Shown in pieces: positions 42,101-57,100 of a stretch of 64,000 nt of DNA (positions are counted from its first letter, which is position 1; every line of letters begins with the position of its first letter). The notes beneath the pieces are model-generated. The model ran no database searches and was not told where the DNA came from. It saw nothing but the letters and a program-made list of their open reading frames with translations. The position numbers and the translations under genes were made by a program. The stretch comes from Antedon mediterranea (taxonomy: Eukaryota; Echinodermata; Crinoidea; Comatulida; Antedonidae). The stretch is taken from positions 5,984,922 through 6,048,921 of the forward strand of contig NC_092678.1 in assembly GCF_964355755.1 (NCBI RefSeq), in the 5' to 3' direction.

Positions 42101-45100
42101 ATTAAGAACAGTGTCTCGGCTAAAATAGTAATAAAGTCACTATTGGTAATTAGTGAATCAGGTCGAGGTGCTACAAACATATTTTTGTATATTAAACTTC
42201 AATTCCTGAATTATATGTAATGAAAGAGTATTTAAATAGGTATTAGGTTTCAAATGGGCTGAGATGAGTCAACATACATAATAATAGGGAGACAACTGTT
42301 ATCTATTTGGAATGTTTAGTGGCCTTTGTTAGATAACTTTCATATTTATTCAGTTGTTGCATGAATCTGCAGTAATACATTAAAACCACTGTTATGGGGC
42401 ATCTTCGAGATGCAACAATATGTTGCTTTAACAGTGAGTGTCCAAGTGGTTAAGACAGTGGAACCGTAATCCAACCATAACATTGACAAGGGTTTGAGGC
42501 TCGCTCGCTCCATGGTTTTGGAATGAGTCTTCTCGGACAATGACTATGAACCGTAGGTCTAGCTAATTTGAACTTAGTACACATTTCAAGATGAGTAGGG
42601 GACTACCCTACAGTGTACTAGTACATCACAGCAACTGATCACTAACTGGGCCCTCTGGGAGACCAGTCTTTGACTGAAGAGGTCACCTAGTATAAATAAA
42701 TAATAATAAAAGTGTCCCTTGAATATGGGTGGCTCGTAATGTTAAAAATATGGCCCCCAGCCTTGTTCATTTCATTGAAAGTGTCCCCTGAATTGGAGTG
42801 TTCCAAATGTGTTCTATAAAAAAAACAATGTTTGGTGAACATCGATAGTTACATACAATCAGTTTAATTTTAGCTGCTCACAGTTCACAATTTATTTAGA
42901 TATTTACAGTAATACACTGTTAAAATCTACGTTAGATAATTATATACATTAAAGTTGTTCACCAAACAAAACACAAGCTAACTATATCAAATTACCTACT
43001 GTAATTTTAACAACAGACTTCATGTAAAAATAGTTAATAGTCTGCGTCGCACTGAAAGTAGTTTGAAATGTTTACAGCCTAACATTAAAATCGGGATTAA
43101 CAACAAATTGAAGTTACGCTCGGAATGTTTCGTGACTGAAGGACGATAATAGATTCCGTGGGTTAACATCGAATAACGAAAAGCAAATCAATTATGCGTA
43201 AAAATTAAAATTAAGAGCATTGTAATTGTGGTAAACTATATGATAAAGTGTTCGCACAACTTTAACTATAAATACGATCAATAAATGCCGTATTTTTTAT
43301 TGCACGGCAGCAAACGTGAAGAGGAAACCTGCGTCATATGCTGCCATTCTCATAAATCTTTGATCAAAATTAAACGATCAAATATGAATAATCGTAAATC
43401 AAAATTATGAATTAGAAATGTATTTTAAGTTGTTGAATTATAGCCGTTTCCTATTCACATTAATGATGATATTTAAACAGGAGTTTATGAATTAAAAATT
43501 TAATCAAATGTTTTATATATTAGAAAAATAAAAACAAATTGATACAAAACCAATGACATTAACCTAATAACCGTAATTTCCGTAATTTTAGACAAATCAA
43601 TGAACATGCCTTTCGCAAAATAATAATTGTTGCGATATAGTCACATATTTTGTTGAAATTTGGTTTAATAATTACAATGTTTTACCTCAAACTATTATTA
43701 AAATTTGGTTTTCACTAGTCTTAAGCATATCTTAATGGTTGACTTAAGCAAAAATATTAATAAATGCTAGCTTAGTATTTTTTTTTAAGGCAATGGGGCA
43801 CCAATTACAGTAGGGCTTTTTACACATCAATCATACATTGCAATCGGCGCTCTCTTACAACCAATCGGGATGATTGTCAGAACATGGTATTAACCAATCA
43901 TTTTAATTAGTCTAGGTTGAGAGAACATACAATCAATTTAAATGTGTCTGATCTTTGATATGCACATGAGGTATAAAGCATAACACTATGTCACCTGGGA
44001 TGATCAAATTAATTGAAGTCTCTAATTAAATCAATGAAATCACAGTGGAATAACTTAAGTGTTAATGTTTTTCTTATCAATATTTTGTGTTATCTTTTCT
44101 AATGTACTATGTTGAGACATACAGTACAAATGCTGGAATGATGACTGAATGAGAATAAAGCCACGCCTTAATATATTACCTAACCAAACTAATTTTCTTA
44201 AGAAAGGGAGGAAGCAATATGGAAATAATGTTATTAAAAGTTATTCCATGCAAGACTGAGGTATGGGTTTGAGACCTATCTTTGCCACATTGCTTGTATC
44301 CTTAGGCATCATCCTTCGTATTGGATATACTGTATGCCTGATAAAGAACTTAGTACACTACTCAAAAACAGTAGATCAGAACAGAAAATGGCAATGAATC
44401 TATTTAGATGTTAGATAAAACAAATAATGCTTCACCTTGTGAAAATCAAATTTCATCTTCCACCTTATGAAATTATTTGTACCATCGCACTCATAAACAT
44501 TCATTATTTATAATATACCATGTACTATATACAGTACCATGGCTATATTTAATGTTTTTCATCTCTGGCTATGATAGCCTGAACATCGCAACTACAGTAT
44601 AATTATTTCCGAAAGTTCGAAAAAAAAATTGTGTACAGGTCGTAATATTTTCTAGTGACACAGTTTCGGCTGAAGAATCGCCTCTGGTTCATGTTTGTAG
44701 GGCAGGTAATGGTCAACAGATAAGCTTCATAAAAATTATTTAAATATTAAAATATGGATTTTTACCGTATTCATACATGTATACGAGTAGCTTGTTTAAA
44801 GGGAGTCCAACTAATCATTCATTTTAATTATTAATCAGAAATGTATCTACAGTACTACAATGGGTTAAAGTTCATAGTCAGATTTCTAGTAGACCAACAT
44901 AGGATAGAACATACTGACTGTTATTATACATGAAATTGCCGTTTGACTGATTCCTTATGGTTTCCTCAACAAAACCAATCAAGAAAAGGTTTAAATTCTT
45001 ATTTCAACAAATCCAATATATTATAATAAATTAGTTGTTGGTAGTCTATTAGGGCTACTGTACTTATCTGGATAAACCAACATAGGCCTATACTCCTTGA

Positions 45101-48100
45101 AGAGTTAGATAAAATTAGGAAATTCTTTGAACATCTCTCAAGAGAGAGCATTCCCACAATCCACCATCATCATCATCTACTTATCGAGCTTGCTCTTTGA
45201 GAAGAATAGGCTGTTGTTAAATTCTGCGAGGCCTACTTACCTGGATAAACCGACATAGGCCTATACTCATTCTTGAATAGTGGGTGATATTAGAAAAGTA
45301 GAAAATATTTTAAACATCTCACAAGAGAGAGCATCCCCACAGACCACATCATCATCATCTTTTCAAGCTTTCTCTTTTTGTGTCATATTGGTAGTCTATG
45401 AGGACTACTTAAATGGATAGACTAACATAGGCCTATACTTTTTACCGATATACAGTATAATTAAAAAAGTAGAACATTCTTTGAATATCCCTCAAGAGAG
45501 AGCATCTCCACAGACCTCATGATCTACTTTTCGGGCTCGCTCTTTGAAGAGAATAGGCTATTGTCATGTTAGTATTCTATAAGGCCTACTTACCTGGAAA
45601 AAACCGACTTAGGCCTATACTCCTTAAAGAATGCGATAAAATTAGAAAATTCTTTAAACATCCATCAATAGAGAAAATCGCTACAAACCTCCATCATCAT
45701 CACCTACTTTAGTTATACTCGATATTTGAGAATAGGACATTAAGATAGCCACAAAAAAAAATCATTAAAATCCTTTTTTTTTTACATTTTTACACATTTT
45801 TAGTGTACAAAGGTGAGAATGATAAAAGACATTCTGTTGATCACATACCACTTCCTGAGGTTTAACAATACAATCGAACGAACTCCTTTAAGGAGGCTAC
45901 AAGAACAATAGACTAAAATGTATATAAACCAAGCCTTGACCATATTGCACAGCCAGACAAAAGGATTAAAATTTCTCCAATACTAGCAAAGGGTATTAAA
46001 GTTTATGCACCCCAATGGAGTAATATATATAACATATATAATGCAACATTTATATAGTGCTATTTCATGAAGATCAGAGCGCTGTGGACTTAGATGTTAC
46101 ACCTTTTCAACAATATTCAGGGTCACATCGTGTCATCAGCAGCCAACTATGGCGCCATTACGTCTGTCCACGACAGTGTGATGTGTGTGAACTAGTACAC
46201 CGGGGTAAACCCCTACTCGTCTCGAAAAATGTACTAGGTTCTTAAAAGTGCACATTAAGTAATAATTAAGAAAAACTGAAAATTGGATTCCTAATTCCAA
46301 AAAAGTTGTTTAACTTGTTTTTATAAGGCCCAAATAAAGTGGTTAAAGCTGCCCAAACCTGACCTATTCAAATATTCATTACGGTATAACTAAAACATGA
46401 GACTGTTTCACAACAATTTGTTTTACAATGCGGCATCACATATCTATTACCGAACAATATTGTAAATTCATTTTAATTATTAATATTTTATATTATTCCA
46501 CTAAACTCATCTTCACATTTTTGTAATTGCTTGGAAATTAATTTCCGTATTATAAAACATGGCTTGAGTTTTTAATTTATCTAAAATAGAAATAATCTAA
46601 TAACTTGTATAATTAAAAATAATACGTGCCGTATCATGGATTTGAGATTACAATTCCCTATGAAGCTTCAATGAATACAGATTACCATCGTGAAAGGTAA
46701 GCACATAATTGGATAAAACTATACGGAATAAAACAACACTCTTAAATTAACTAGGGCACTATTCGAAACATTGTTAGACTTCCAAGTAGAATCTTAAAGG
46801 ACAATGCCTCTGTTGAACCTACAACTTTGATGCGCAGAATTTAAAATGAACGAAAGAATTTGTAAAATAAACGAAAGTTGGGATGTGATGATATACGTAA
46901 CCATAACCTCTTCACTAGACTTTCTAAGTGGAATATCTAAAATCTAACACGTTGATGCGCAGAATTTAAAATGAAGTTACGCAAGAATTTGTAAGATAAA
47001 CTAAAGTTTGGCGTGATAATATACGTAACCATAATCTCTTCACTAGACTTTCCAAGTGGAATATCTAAAATCTAACACGTTGATGAACAGAATATAAAAT
47101 AAAGTTAGTAAAGAATTCAATTATATAAAACAAAGTTGGGACTTTAAAACACTCAAACTGTATGTGAAAAAAAATGTGATGTGCCCATACAGTATATTGA
47201 CACGATGATGTCATATTCCTACCATATTTGGGCACATCACACTTTTTTTGTCAAACCAGTTTGATAGTGTTTCAGTTCATTTCATCATTTATTCGGTCTA
47301 TTTCAGTATATACATAACAAAAAAAACTGAAATTGGGGAGACCAGGGAACTTAGCTCACTGTAGCTGAGCCGGTTGACCCAACCCCAAAGTCAGTTTACA
47401 CATAAAAGACAAATTACAGTTACAGCGAATCAAAATGAATATGAACTTTTATAATGATGGGCTTTCTAGGACTGCAGCATCTGTCAACGGGAAGCTGGTC
47501 CCAGACACAGGGTAACCGGATTGCTATAGAAATGTAGACAGAGCTTTAGGCTAGTGATCATATCACAGAGCTTTAGGCTAGTGATCATATCAAAAATTAT
47601 TCTACGTACTGTAGTTTACTGCAATAACTGCAGTAGATTTAATGAAATGTTTATTGTAGCTATTCAACAATAGGCTTACTACTACGATGATTTTTAATTC
47701 ATGATTGCATTTTTTCTTTCGGTTTTATATACACAGCTTAATTTCTTTCAGCCTCATTTCGTTCCATTTTATTACCCAGTCGTTTAAACAAATGGCTTCG
47801 CAACGTGCGCGCCGTTCCCTGGGGTTGGGACATTAATCACAGAAATGACTTTTAAACATTTCACCTATCCATTTATACAAAAAGGAAAACATTGAAAAGT
47901 ATATCGCTGAAGGATATATATGATTGACCTACGATGAGATATGAACCATTCACCTTCTAGAAGGCAGTTGTAGCATACAAGTACGCCACATAAATAACTG
48001 AATAATATAAGACTACTAGTAGAAAATTTGTATGCAAATGGATTGGTATTGATTAACCTAGATTGGTATTATTCATCAAAATTGACTAGTATGGTATTGA

Positions 48101-51100
48101 ACAAAATGGATTGGTATTGATCAAAATAGATTGGTATTGATCAAAATAGATTGGTATTGATCAAAATAGATTGGTATTGATTAACCTAGATTGGTAGTAT
48201 TCATCAAAATTGACTAGTATGGTATTGAACAAAATGGATTGGTATTGATCAAAATAGATTGGTATTGATTAACCTAGATTGGTAGTATTCATCAAAATTG
48301 ACTAGTATGGTATTGAACAAAATGGATTGGTATTGATCAAAATAGATTGGTATTGATCAAAATAGATTGGTATTGATCAAAATAGATTGGTATTGGTTAA
48401 AATTGACTGATATTGATCAAAATGAATTGGTATTAAACAAAACTGATTGGTATAATATTGATCAAAATGGATTGGTATTGATCAAAATGGATTGGTATTG
48501 ATCAAAATAGATTGGTATTGATCAAAATAGATTGGTATTGATTAACCTGAATTGGTATTGATCAAAATAGATTGGTATTGTTCAAAATAGATTGGTATTG
48601 ATAAATGAATTGGTATTGATCAAAATGAATTAGTATTAAACAAAACTGATTGGCATATTGATCAAAATAGATCGATATTGAACAAAATGGATTGGTATTA
48701 ATCAAAACAGATTTTTATTGATCAAAATGGATTTGTATTGATCATTTACTGTACTTTACTGTATTTTAAGTAATAATTTATTTAATAATTATATTGAAAT
48801 TATTTTCAATCAATGGAATAATGTCTGTTATATATTATTGTTACCGTACATAAGTTTGAATTTCAGCTTTCATATATTGAACGTTCTTATAACCATGGAC
48901 ATCTCATTTCTTGAGGTTATTAAACTATATACAGTACTGTACCAACTAAGAAAATTTCAAACTAGCTCGGCAGTACATTAATACTTGAATTATTAAAAAT
49001 CCCCCAAATTGATTTTCAACAAATATCAATGAAACGAAGGTTTACCAAGTTTGACTGTTCTGAACACATCCACGTATCAACTTTCAGTTTGCGCTTAATG
49101 CGACGCCTCTTAATAATATATACATCATCGGGGAGTTTTAGCACTTAATAACTATGTTGGGAATATTTAAATGTCTTTTTAACATGCCAAATGTCAGTTA
49201 TCATGTACAGTTCTGTCTCCATCCATTAGAAGTATTTGTTAATATGTATCTCATCAATATATATAAACTTTTAAATGACACTTTTCTAATAACCTGCAGA
49301 GAATAGACAAGTAAATGCATATTTAAGCCAAAGTTATACTACTTTAATCATGTACATATAAACTTAAGCACTTATCAAAATTATTTAGGACATTTTGAGA
49401 GGTGTACTTCACTATAACTAATGGAAAAACAACAGGAATATAACAAATACTTGAAAACATTTGAGAAGCTAACATTAATAAGAATTAAATACAGATGATA
49501 ATCTTCAACTTTGCGTCAGGGAGCTACAGTAAGTCAGATGATTTGCCCTACCCTGACGTACTGTAGTGTCAGCTATATATTCTTGTCCTTAAGCTTAACT
49601 GGAAACTGAGGCAACTCTACAGACCTACATCAGCCAGCAGTGAATGGCCTACCCAGTTCAGCACACCAGAAGATGATCCCATAGTGTACCATGTTCTTTA
49701 ACATGCACTGTATGTACACAACAGCTTTATGTTCCATCCAAAGGACAAGACAATGAGAATAAAGCATCTTGCCTGATAGAACAGATATGGCACAGAAAAG
49801 CTCAAACCCATGTCTATTATCACATGCTAGTTTGATTCCCTGATCATAACATCACTCTCAGGTCTATAAAGCGATATTCTAAGATTATCGTCTTCCATCC
49901 AAGAATGCAACCAGGCCCGACGTTGCTTAACTGCAGTAATCTGATGATAACCAATGTTTCTGTATGGCCTTATATAATAATATACAAATATTAAACATGA
50001 TATCTAAAATAAAATAATTAGGGTATCCATCATTCTATACTAAATGAGGACCGCAAATATAATATTGTAAATAAATGAATAAATTATACACTGTTTCCCT
50101 CTTACTAAAAATATACAAAACTAAATCTATATTAAGTACATCTTGTGCTGAACAAACATTGTTCAAATCCAAAAAAAATAACCCCCAATCTGGACTTCCT
50201 GTTTTAATTTATGGTTCCTTTGGGAATACAATTCTTCCAGACGGAAACAGGTATTAGCTAGGATCAGACCTAGACGTTCAACTGATATACAGATAACATT
50301 TTCGTAACACAACATTTTTTTAAACATTGCTTTCATATTTTTACATTTCAGTTTTTTTTTTTAAATGGTTTTCAACACTATGGCCAAGACCTATTTAGGG
50401 GTTATCAGCTCCATTCAGGGGACATTCACATTAAGAGGACACATTGTTGGTTGGTAAAGATGTGCCCTTAATATGGGTACTACTGTATATTATTTAGCAA
50501 GATCTCACTTTTCGTATGTTTTTTCGATCTAATTTAAGACCATAAATTGCATTGTTTTTCTGTCATAATGATTAAATGTTTTTAAAGTAATATGGATTAT
50601 TTTCACAAAATGTTAACAATTATAGGGAAAGTGTTTTATAAGCTACTATCGTTTTTGTCTTATGAAACACCCTGTGCACAGACTGTGCAAAGATCACTTT
50701 CAGAAACGTAAAGACCCGGCCTTCTCATAGACTACATTACCTTTTATCAAAAGCACTTAAATCGAGATATAATTTAAACTAGACATGAAACTCGTCACTT
50801 TGACGAGTTAGTTATCCGCACGAGAAACGCCACGTGCACGTCATACGTTGGAATATTGCACACAGAAAAAGATTATGGCATTATGACCTGAACTGAAGAA
50901 TATCATGTATTGTTAGTGCTGAATTCTGTCTATTTTGTGTCATATAGTATATACAGTATAATCTGTATACATATTACATACAGTGTAGAATAGGTGGAAT
51001 TACGGGACCCACCGTTTATTCCAATTTTTAACATGGCGACGGTATTCAAATTAAACACTAAGATAGCAATTTCGGAAGGACATTATCTCACCAACAACAT

Positions 51101-54100
51101 ATTAACGTGTAGAAGAAATTTGAATACGTAGAATATGGATGCCTGCTCGTTTAAATGTGATGAACTATGACGCAAAATATGAAAATACGACTTTTTTTAT
51201 TCAACTGGCCATATGATGACTTCACAACATCCGATTTGCAAAATGTTAACATTAATTCGTATCAACAGTCCAATAGCTTCCAGAAAACGTTTTAATCATA
51301 ATTATCACTTTTTGTTCTTACAAGCTATAACAGATTAAAATTTACTGTAAGAATGAAATTAATGACCCTGTTAATTATAATTTTTAGGCATGATGACGTC
51401 ATAAAAATTAAAATATTTTTAACTCATGCGTAAGATAGGTGATTGACCTAGACAATATTAAAATCTCGGAGAAAACGGAATACAGATAGGTGTAATGCGC
51501 TCCATTGAATATGATGAGCAATAACAAAAGAGACAAAAATCCTATATTTTACATTCGTGTGGCCATACGATGATGTCACAATGTCCGGTTAGCCATATTG
51601 ATTCATGATCCGATATCTACAACTCATCAACTTCCAGAATATGTAATTAAAAAAAAGTTCACCTCGTTGTTTAGAATCTATGACTGTTTAAAAAAAGGCA
51701 TAATTTTGACGAATTTTGACAAATTTTTTAACTTTTTCATCAAAAACGCACGTAAATTATCCAATTCAACGTGCCCGTATGACGTAATTTTAAGTCGAAA
51801 TTGTTTAAAAGTTGGTAAAATTACTAGAAAAGGCTGAAAAAACATAAATCACGCAAAAAAAATTGTTTTCAACACTACGTTCGCACCATGCGCGTAAAAA
51901 AATGCGCGCGCGTGGGAATTTTTTACATGCTCAAAATGACATGAAATGCGTAGAAAGTTGATTAGAAATTGATTTTTCGCATTTTGAAATTTTAAACGCG
52001 CGTGCACGCGTAACTTCGTGTGAAACATGCCATTTTTTTCCCATAGTCAGTTAGCGCAAGATATAACTTAAACTTTTGTTAAGTTTCATAATAAATTGTT
52101 ATATGGTTTTCGATCTATGTTAAATACGCGAAATTCGTAAAAACGCGCGTAAGTCATGTTGCGCAACTCTGAGGTCACTCAAAATAGGAGGTGCACAATT
52201 TCACGTAAATGCCCACATGTTGACAAAGTTATGAAATGTTATGTTTACACGTTTTTGAGTTACGCGAGACACAAAAATGACAGAAAGAAAGAAGAATACA
52301 GAAAAAAAAAAAGATGATGAAACAGGACAGTTACAAGGAGTTATCCGCTGAATGCGGATAACTAATAATTTTGCTTTCCAAAAGTAAAAATGGAACAATA
52401 AAAAAATGTCATTGTAAACTTTGGTATTTTTCAGTAGTAGGCATAAGTATCCCTGCACAGTCATATTTTCCCTTGACTTTTGTTTTGTCTGTTCTTCTTT
52501 GATGTAAAATTCTCTATTTTGGTTACTTTATTTATTCAATATTTTAAAAGGATTTTGATATTTTCATGTAATTATAACAATACTATTTATTGTATAATTC
52601 AACAAATTCAAAAAGTTGCAATAAAACTAATTCAGTTATACCTTTTAGAAATCCATAAATAAGATCTTTACTGCAGATTACTGTACCTGAATAATACCAG
52701 TATAAATAAGATTCTTTACAGCCTATAAATCAAGTCTGAGAAATAGTTAACGCATTAACGTGACACACAAGATAATATAGGTTAATCTCATTGTTAGTAA
52801 CAATGCATGATGACAAACCACTGTTTATCTGTAGATATGCCAGTAAGGCATTAAAATACAGTAGTTTAAATAATATTTATCATACAATACTACCTACAAC
52901 ACAATAGAACAACGTAGAATAGAATGTAATTCAGTATTTAAGTACAGTATTGTCAAATTTGATTTGATTCATGTTTATTTCTTCAAATCAATTTTATTGC
53001 ATGTTGATTAAACTAGTAGTATGCACTATTAACACCCTCCTCTGACGACCTGTAAAAATCCTGCGGTACAGCCTTGATTAATCATTAAACAAGAAATATT
53101 TCTTACAAAAAACGCTGCTCGCTTATTGAAAAATATTTTTTATTTCAATTTCAAATGTTTTTTAATGTGTCATTTTATTGTCACATAATAGTTATTTTAC
53201 CTGAAAAAATGTAATTTAAAGCAACAAATACTTAAATTGTCTGTCAGACAATGGTTTTTGGGTTTCTTTTCTTTTTTTATATGTGAATAAATATTATATT
53301 TTTGTTACAGAAGTGAATACTCAATTTCTGTCACTTTAGTTAATTTTATTGCTAAGGTCAAATCATTAAAAAAAGAAACTACAAACAATTTTTTTAAAGG
53401 CAAAGTGTATCTTGTGGCTCCTCAGTTTTTGTATGATTGTACTTATTCGATGTGCTATGCAAAATCATTATTATTATTATTACACCAGAATGGATCTTTA
53501 CAATTTGATTGGTTAATTCTGTATCATGGGCCTATCACTTATCAGTATTAGTTCTATTGCCCGGTAAAAGTTCTATTTAATGGTTCTATTGCATGGCATA
53601 GAATGTTGTGGTATGCGAAGCTGGCTACAAATAGGTGTTCAAAAACAACCTGTAGTGTTCACTGTTCTATTCTGCAGCCAAATCCGAGAGTTAATTTTTT
53701 TATTTTTTTAAATTTTTTTTTTTCTTTCTTCGACATTGATTCAAGATAGAATTGAAACAAATTTTACACTTAGAACTCTCATTTGCATTTGGTTGAATTT
53801 TTAAACATAGAAACATTCTCATAAATAAATTAAATATTCTAGACATATTTTATTTTTCTGGATACATGCGCCATAAGAGCACACCTTGATTCACGGCCAA
53901 GACATTGTATCCGCTTAGAACAGTTTGTTTTAATCTAGCATTGTGAATTTTACGATATCTCTATAGTTATGATATTAGCCAACGGAACAATTAATGTATT
54001 TGTGGTATACCACATGGAGAGAAAAAACAATCTATAAGGATATTATTTTTTCCTGGTCTGATTACTGTACTGTATATCTTGAAATCAAACATTCAGTTCA

Positions 54101-57100
54101 TTTTGTATGTAATAATAGTCTCATACAAGCACACCTAATTTTAAACTTTTCTTTTCATGTAATTTTCTCTTAAAAATAATACATTGTAGTTAATAACAGT
54201 TATAAATCTCATTAATTCATTTCACTTTCAGTTTGACAAAAAATGGTTTTTGTTAATAAAAATGAATAGTTTCGTTACATTCAATGTACAATATGTAATA
54301 AAACAGAAAGTAAAAATGGTTAATAAAAACTTTAATTTATATCAAATTCATTTATATCATTAATTAAAGATGTATTAAGAAAAATATTTTCTGTTTAATA
54401 TACAGTAATAACACTAACATTTTATAAAAACTTGTTATCAATAGTTGAGATTTCCCCTGAATAGCCATGTCTCAAAGAAATGGGTTCTATCTTTAAAATA
54501 CATGTATTTCACTAAAAAAAACTTAGATATGGAAGGCCTAATAAGACAAAAAAAGAATCTAGTTGTATACTTTAATCTTGTAATGAATATTCATGAAGAT
54601 GATGATATTCCTAAAGGCAAATGAATAAAATGAGAAAAAGAAATCTCAGAACTTGAGAAATTAAAATAATCAATTGAGCTCTAGTGTGAAAATGTGTACA
54701 TGGTTGTACATTGAATATTAAGTCGGAAATTTGGATTAGCCCTCCAGGGAGCGAAGGCAGCCACAGAGTAGCACTAACATGAGCAATAATCAGTGTTACT
54801 TGTGATGTTTATCTCGAACACACTCTAATTTTCTATAGAAACACAGACAAGAAAAGCAACCGTACAATTTCTAAGCTAAAATTACTTGAGGCTGGCGATC
54901 CATCTTCCTTTATGTCTGATGTAAGCTAGCGAAGAAACTATTTCAGGAACAGTTAACGATACAAAAAACGAGTACAGTAAATCTTGACCAACATATTGTT
55001 TGTATAATTTAATTCAGGCCAGAATATGAGCTTAAAAAACTACAATTTGATATGAAAATATGTATAATAAATATGTAATGTATTGTGATTTATGAAAATA
55101 TTTTATATAAATGACTATCTATATTTATACGATGAACGTTTGTGCAATTGTTCGTTACACATACATATATTTTTTTATTTGCACGCATCCATATTGACAT
55201 CAAAACGACCACAATTGTAATCGAAGTTGGTTGGCAATTTTTGTGGGAAATATATTGATATAATTATCTTATAATTTGGAATTAAGGAAAACAAATTGAC
55301 AGGGGGTAGAACTGGATAAAAAAAATATAAGCATGTGCTACCCTGCCGACCACTACGTAAAATCAAGCCATTGTTATAGCTCAGCCTAACTTATTATGCA
55401 ATTATTATCATGTATTGTCTGTTCACTGCAGCACGAAATTATACTGTCTGTATTAGTTACAATTACTTGTAGAATTGTCTCTCAGAGGAAATAGTTAAAA
55501 GGCGTAATTCCTTGCATCCAATTTTTCAACAAAATAAGACAAAAAATGGAATTGAACATATTGCATGGCGTTGTCAACCTTCACATATTTCCTGTAGAAA
55601 ATCATGACCTGGTTCGGTTCACACGTACACTCATTTGCTTCAAATTACACATTAGAATGCAATTGTAACCATGTTACGTTGATGAAGTTTAGATGAGTTA
55701 CGTCTTCACTTCTTGTATTAATTATGATTGGTCCCATTTGTTAGCTAATCTAGTTATGTATATTATGATTAGCATGAATATGCACAATTGAAAGTGATGC
55801 ACATAATCTATACAATTTCTATTATACAATAATGCCCTGTCATCAAACATTTGTGTTAAAAAGGCTTAAAATCTACCTTATTATATGATTTGCCCCTTTT
55901 GTTTACTAGTCTAGTTATTTTGATTGGCATAAATTTGCACAATTAAAAGTGATGCACATAATCATTTTTTTGGTATACACTAATGCACTGTCATTAAACA
56001 TTTTGTGCTAAAAGTCCTAAATCATAAAACTTTAGTTTAATATCCTCAGTTTATTTTATTTGTTTATTTATGTTATTTAAATATTGTTATGTTTTTGTAG
56101 AATATTAGACACTGTTTAAATAATAAATGCAATCACGATAGGAAAGATATTTGCGTTACTTTGTGTATGTCTAGATTATGCTAGAGTCGTTCTGTATACT
56201 ATAAGCACTCAAATCTTTTCATCTACTAACATTTTTAAATGTGTCTGTAAAACTGAAATGTACAGTTAAAGTGAAATGTACATTTAAGTATCAAATATAG
56301 CCAACAATAATTTAAACATAAACTTCAGATACAGACAGACACAATTTCAGAAGTGATTAAATTGATTTTTCATGTGTACAGTCCCACGAAACAACAAGAT
56401 TGATCTTGGCCTTCATGGTTAAATGAGGTTGACTTTTAACTATCAATATATTCAATATTCCCAACACAAAAACGATTTAACTATGCTCAAGAAAAATATG
56501 TTTTAACTATACTTTTAATATAGCCTTAGTTTTTAGTACGTTTTCATGTATACTATGTGAATATTTTGTACATTATTAAATGTTTGGTTTGGTAAAACTT
56601 GCTTTATCACAGCATTTTGTTAAATGCAAAAACCTAAATTATGTTTATGCTTTCCTCAATATGATGTGTAAATACATACAGAGTTTGTAAACATTTGTAG
56701 AATAATTCCTGGTTTGGCTAAACTTTCTTTATAAAGCATTATTAAGTTAAAATGCCAACATTCTTCTCAATACTGTATGTGTAAATATGTGTACATTTTT
56801 AATGTTTGGTTTGATAAAACTCACTTTACAGAATTTCTTTAACTGCAAAATCACAACTTTTATTTACACTGATCTATGTATAAACTAAATACTTAAACCA
56901 CATTAGTACAGTGATATATACAGAATAAAAAGAACAGAAGGGATTCCTGATGCTTCTAACCTCACTTAGGGATTAAATGTCAACCAATCCATAAGCTCAA
57001 GTTTGACTGCTTCAAGTGCTACAGTGTGCCCCAATAGTCCTCAGGGAAATAAGTTCCTATTGTTAAAATCATATAAACAAATAAAGGTGTTCACTTACCC

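Larger units (their letters stand above)
29057..57098 (-). other. 28-kb plexin intron
   Basis: It joins exon 57099-57195 to exon 28942-29056; the split Gly codon (gg+a) and the C-x-x-C of PSI2 are restored across it. It is far longer than any other intron here and holds most of the window's repeats, entered separately. I found no nested gene. Intervals not covered by entries are AT-rich with only short chance frames: about 29852-30395, 32776-33140, 33251-34430, 35000-35550, 36771-37760, 40170-41800, 42801-45030, 47551-48030, 48750-49580, 52371-55720. Confidence 0.8.

Noticed and set aside
45036-45745. Possible CRISPR-like array (regular 180-bp spacing)
   Set aside because: Units are full-length similar with no unique spacers, and the genome is animal.
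51598-51837. 79-codon plus-strand frame
   Set aside because: Low-complexity AT-rich, inside the suspected 1.6-kb repeat, no recognised motif.
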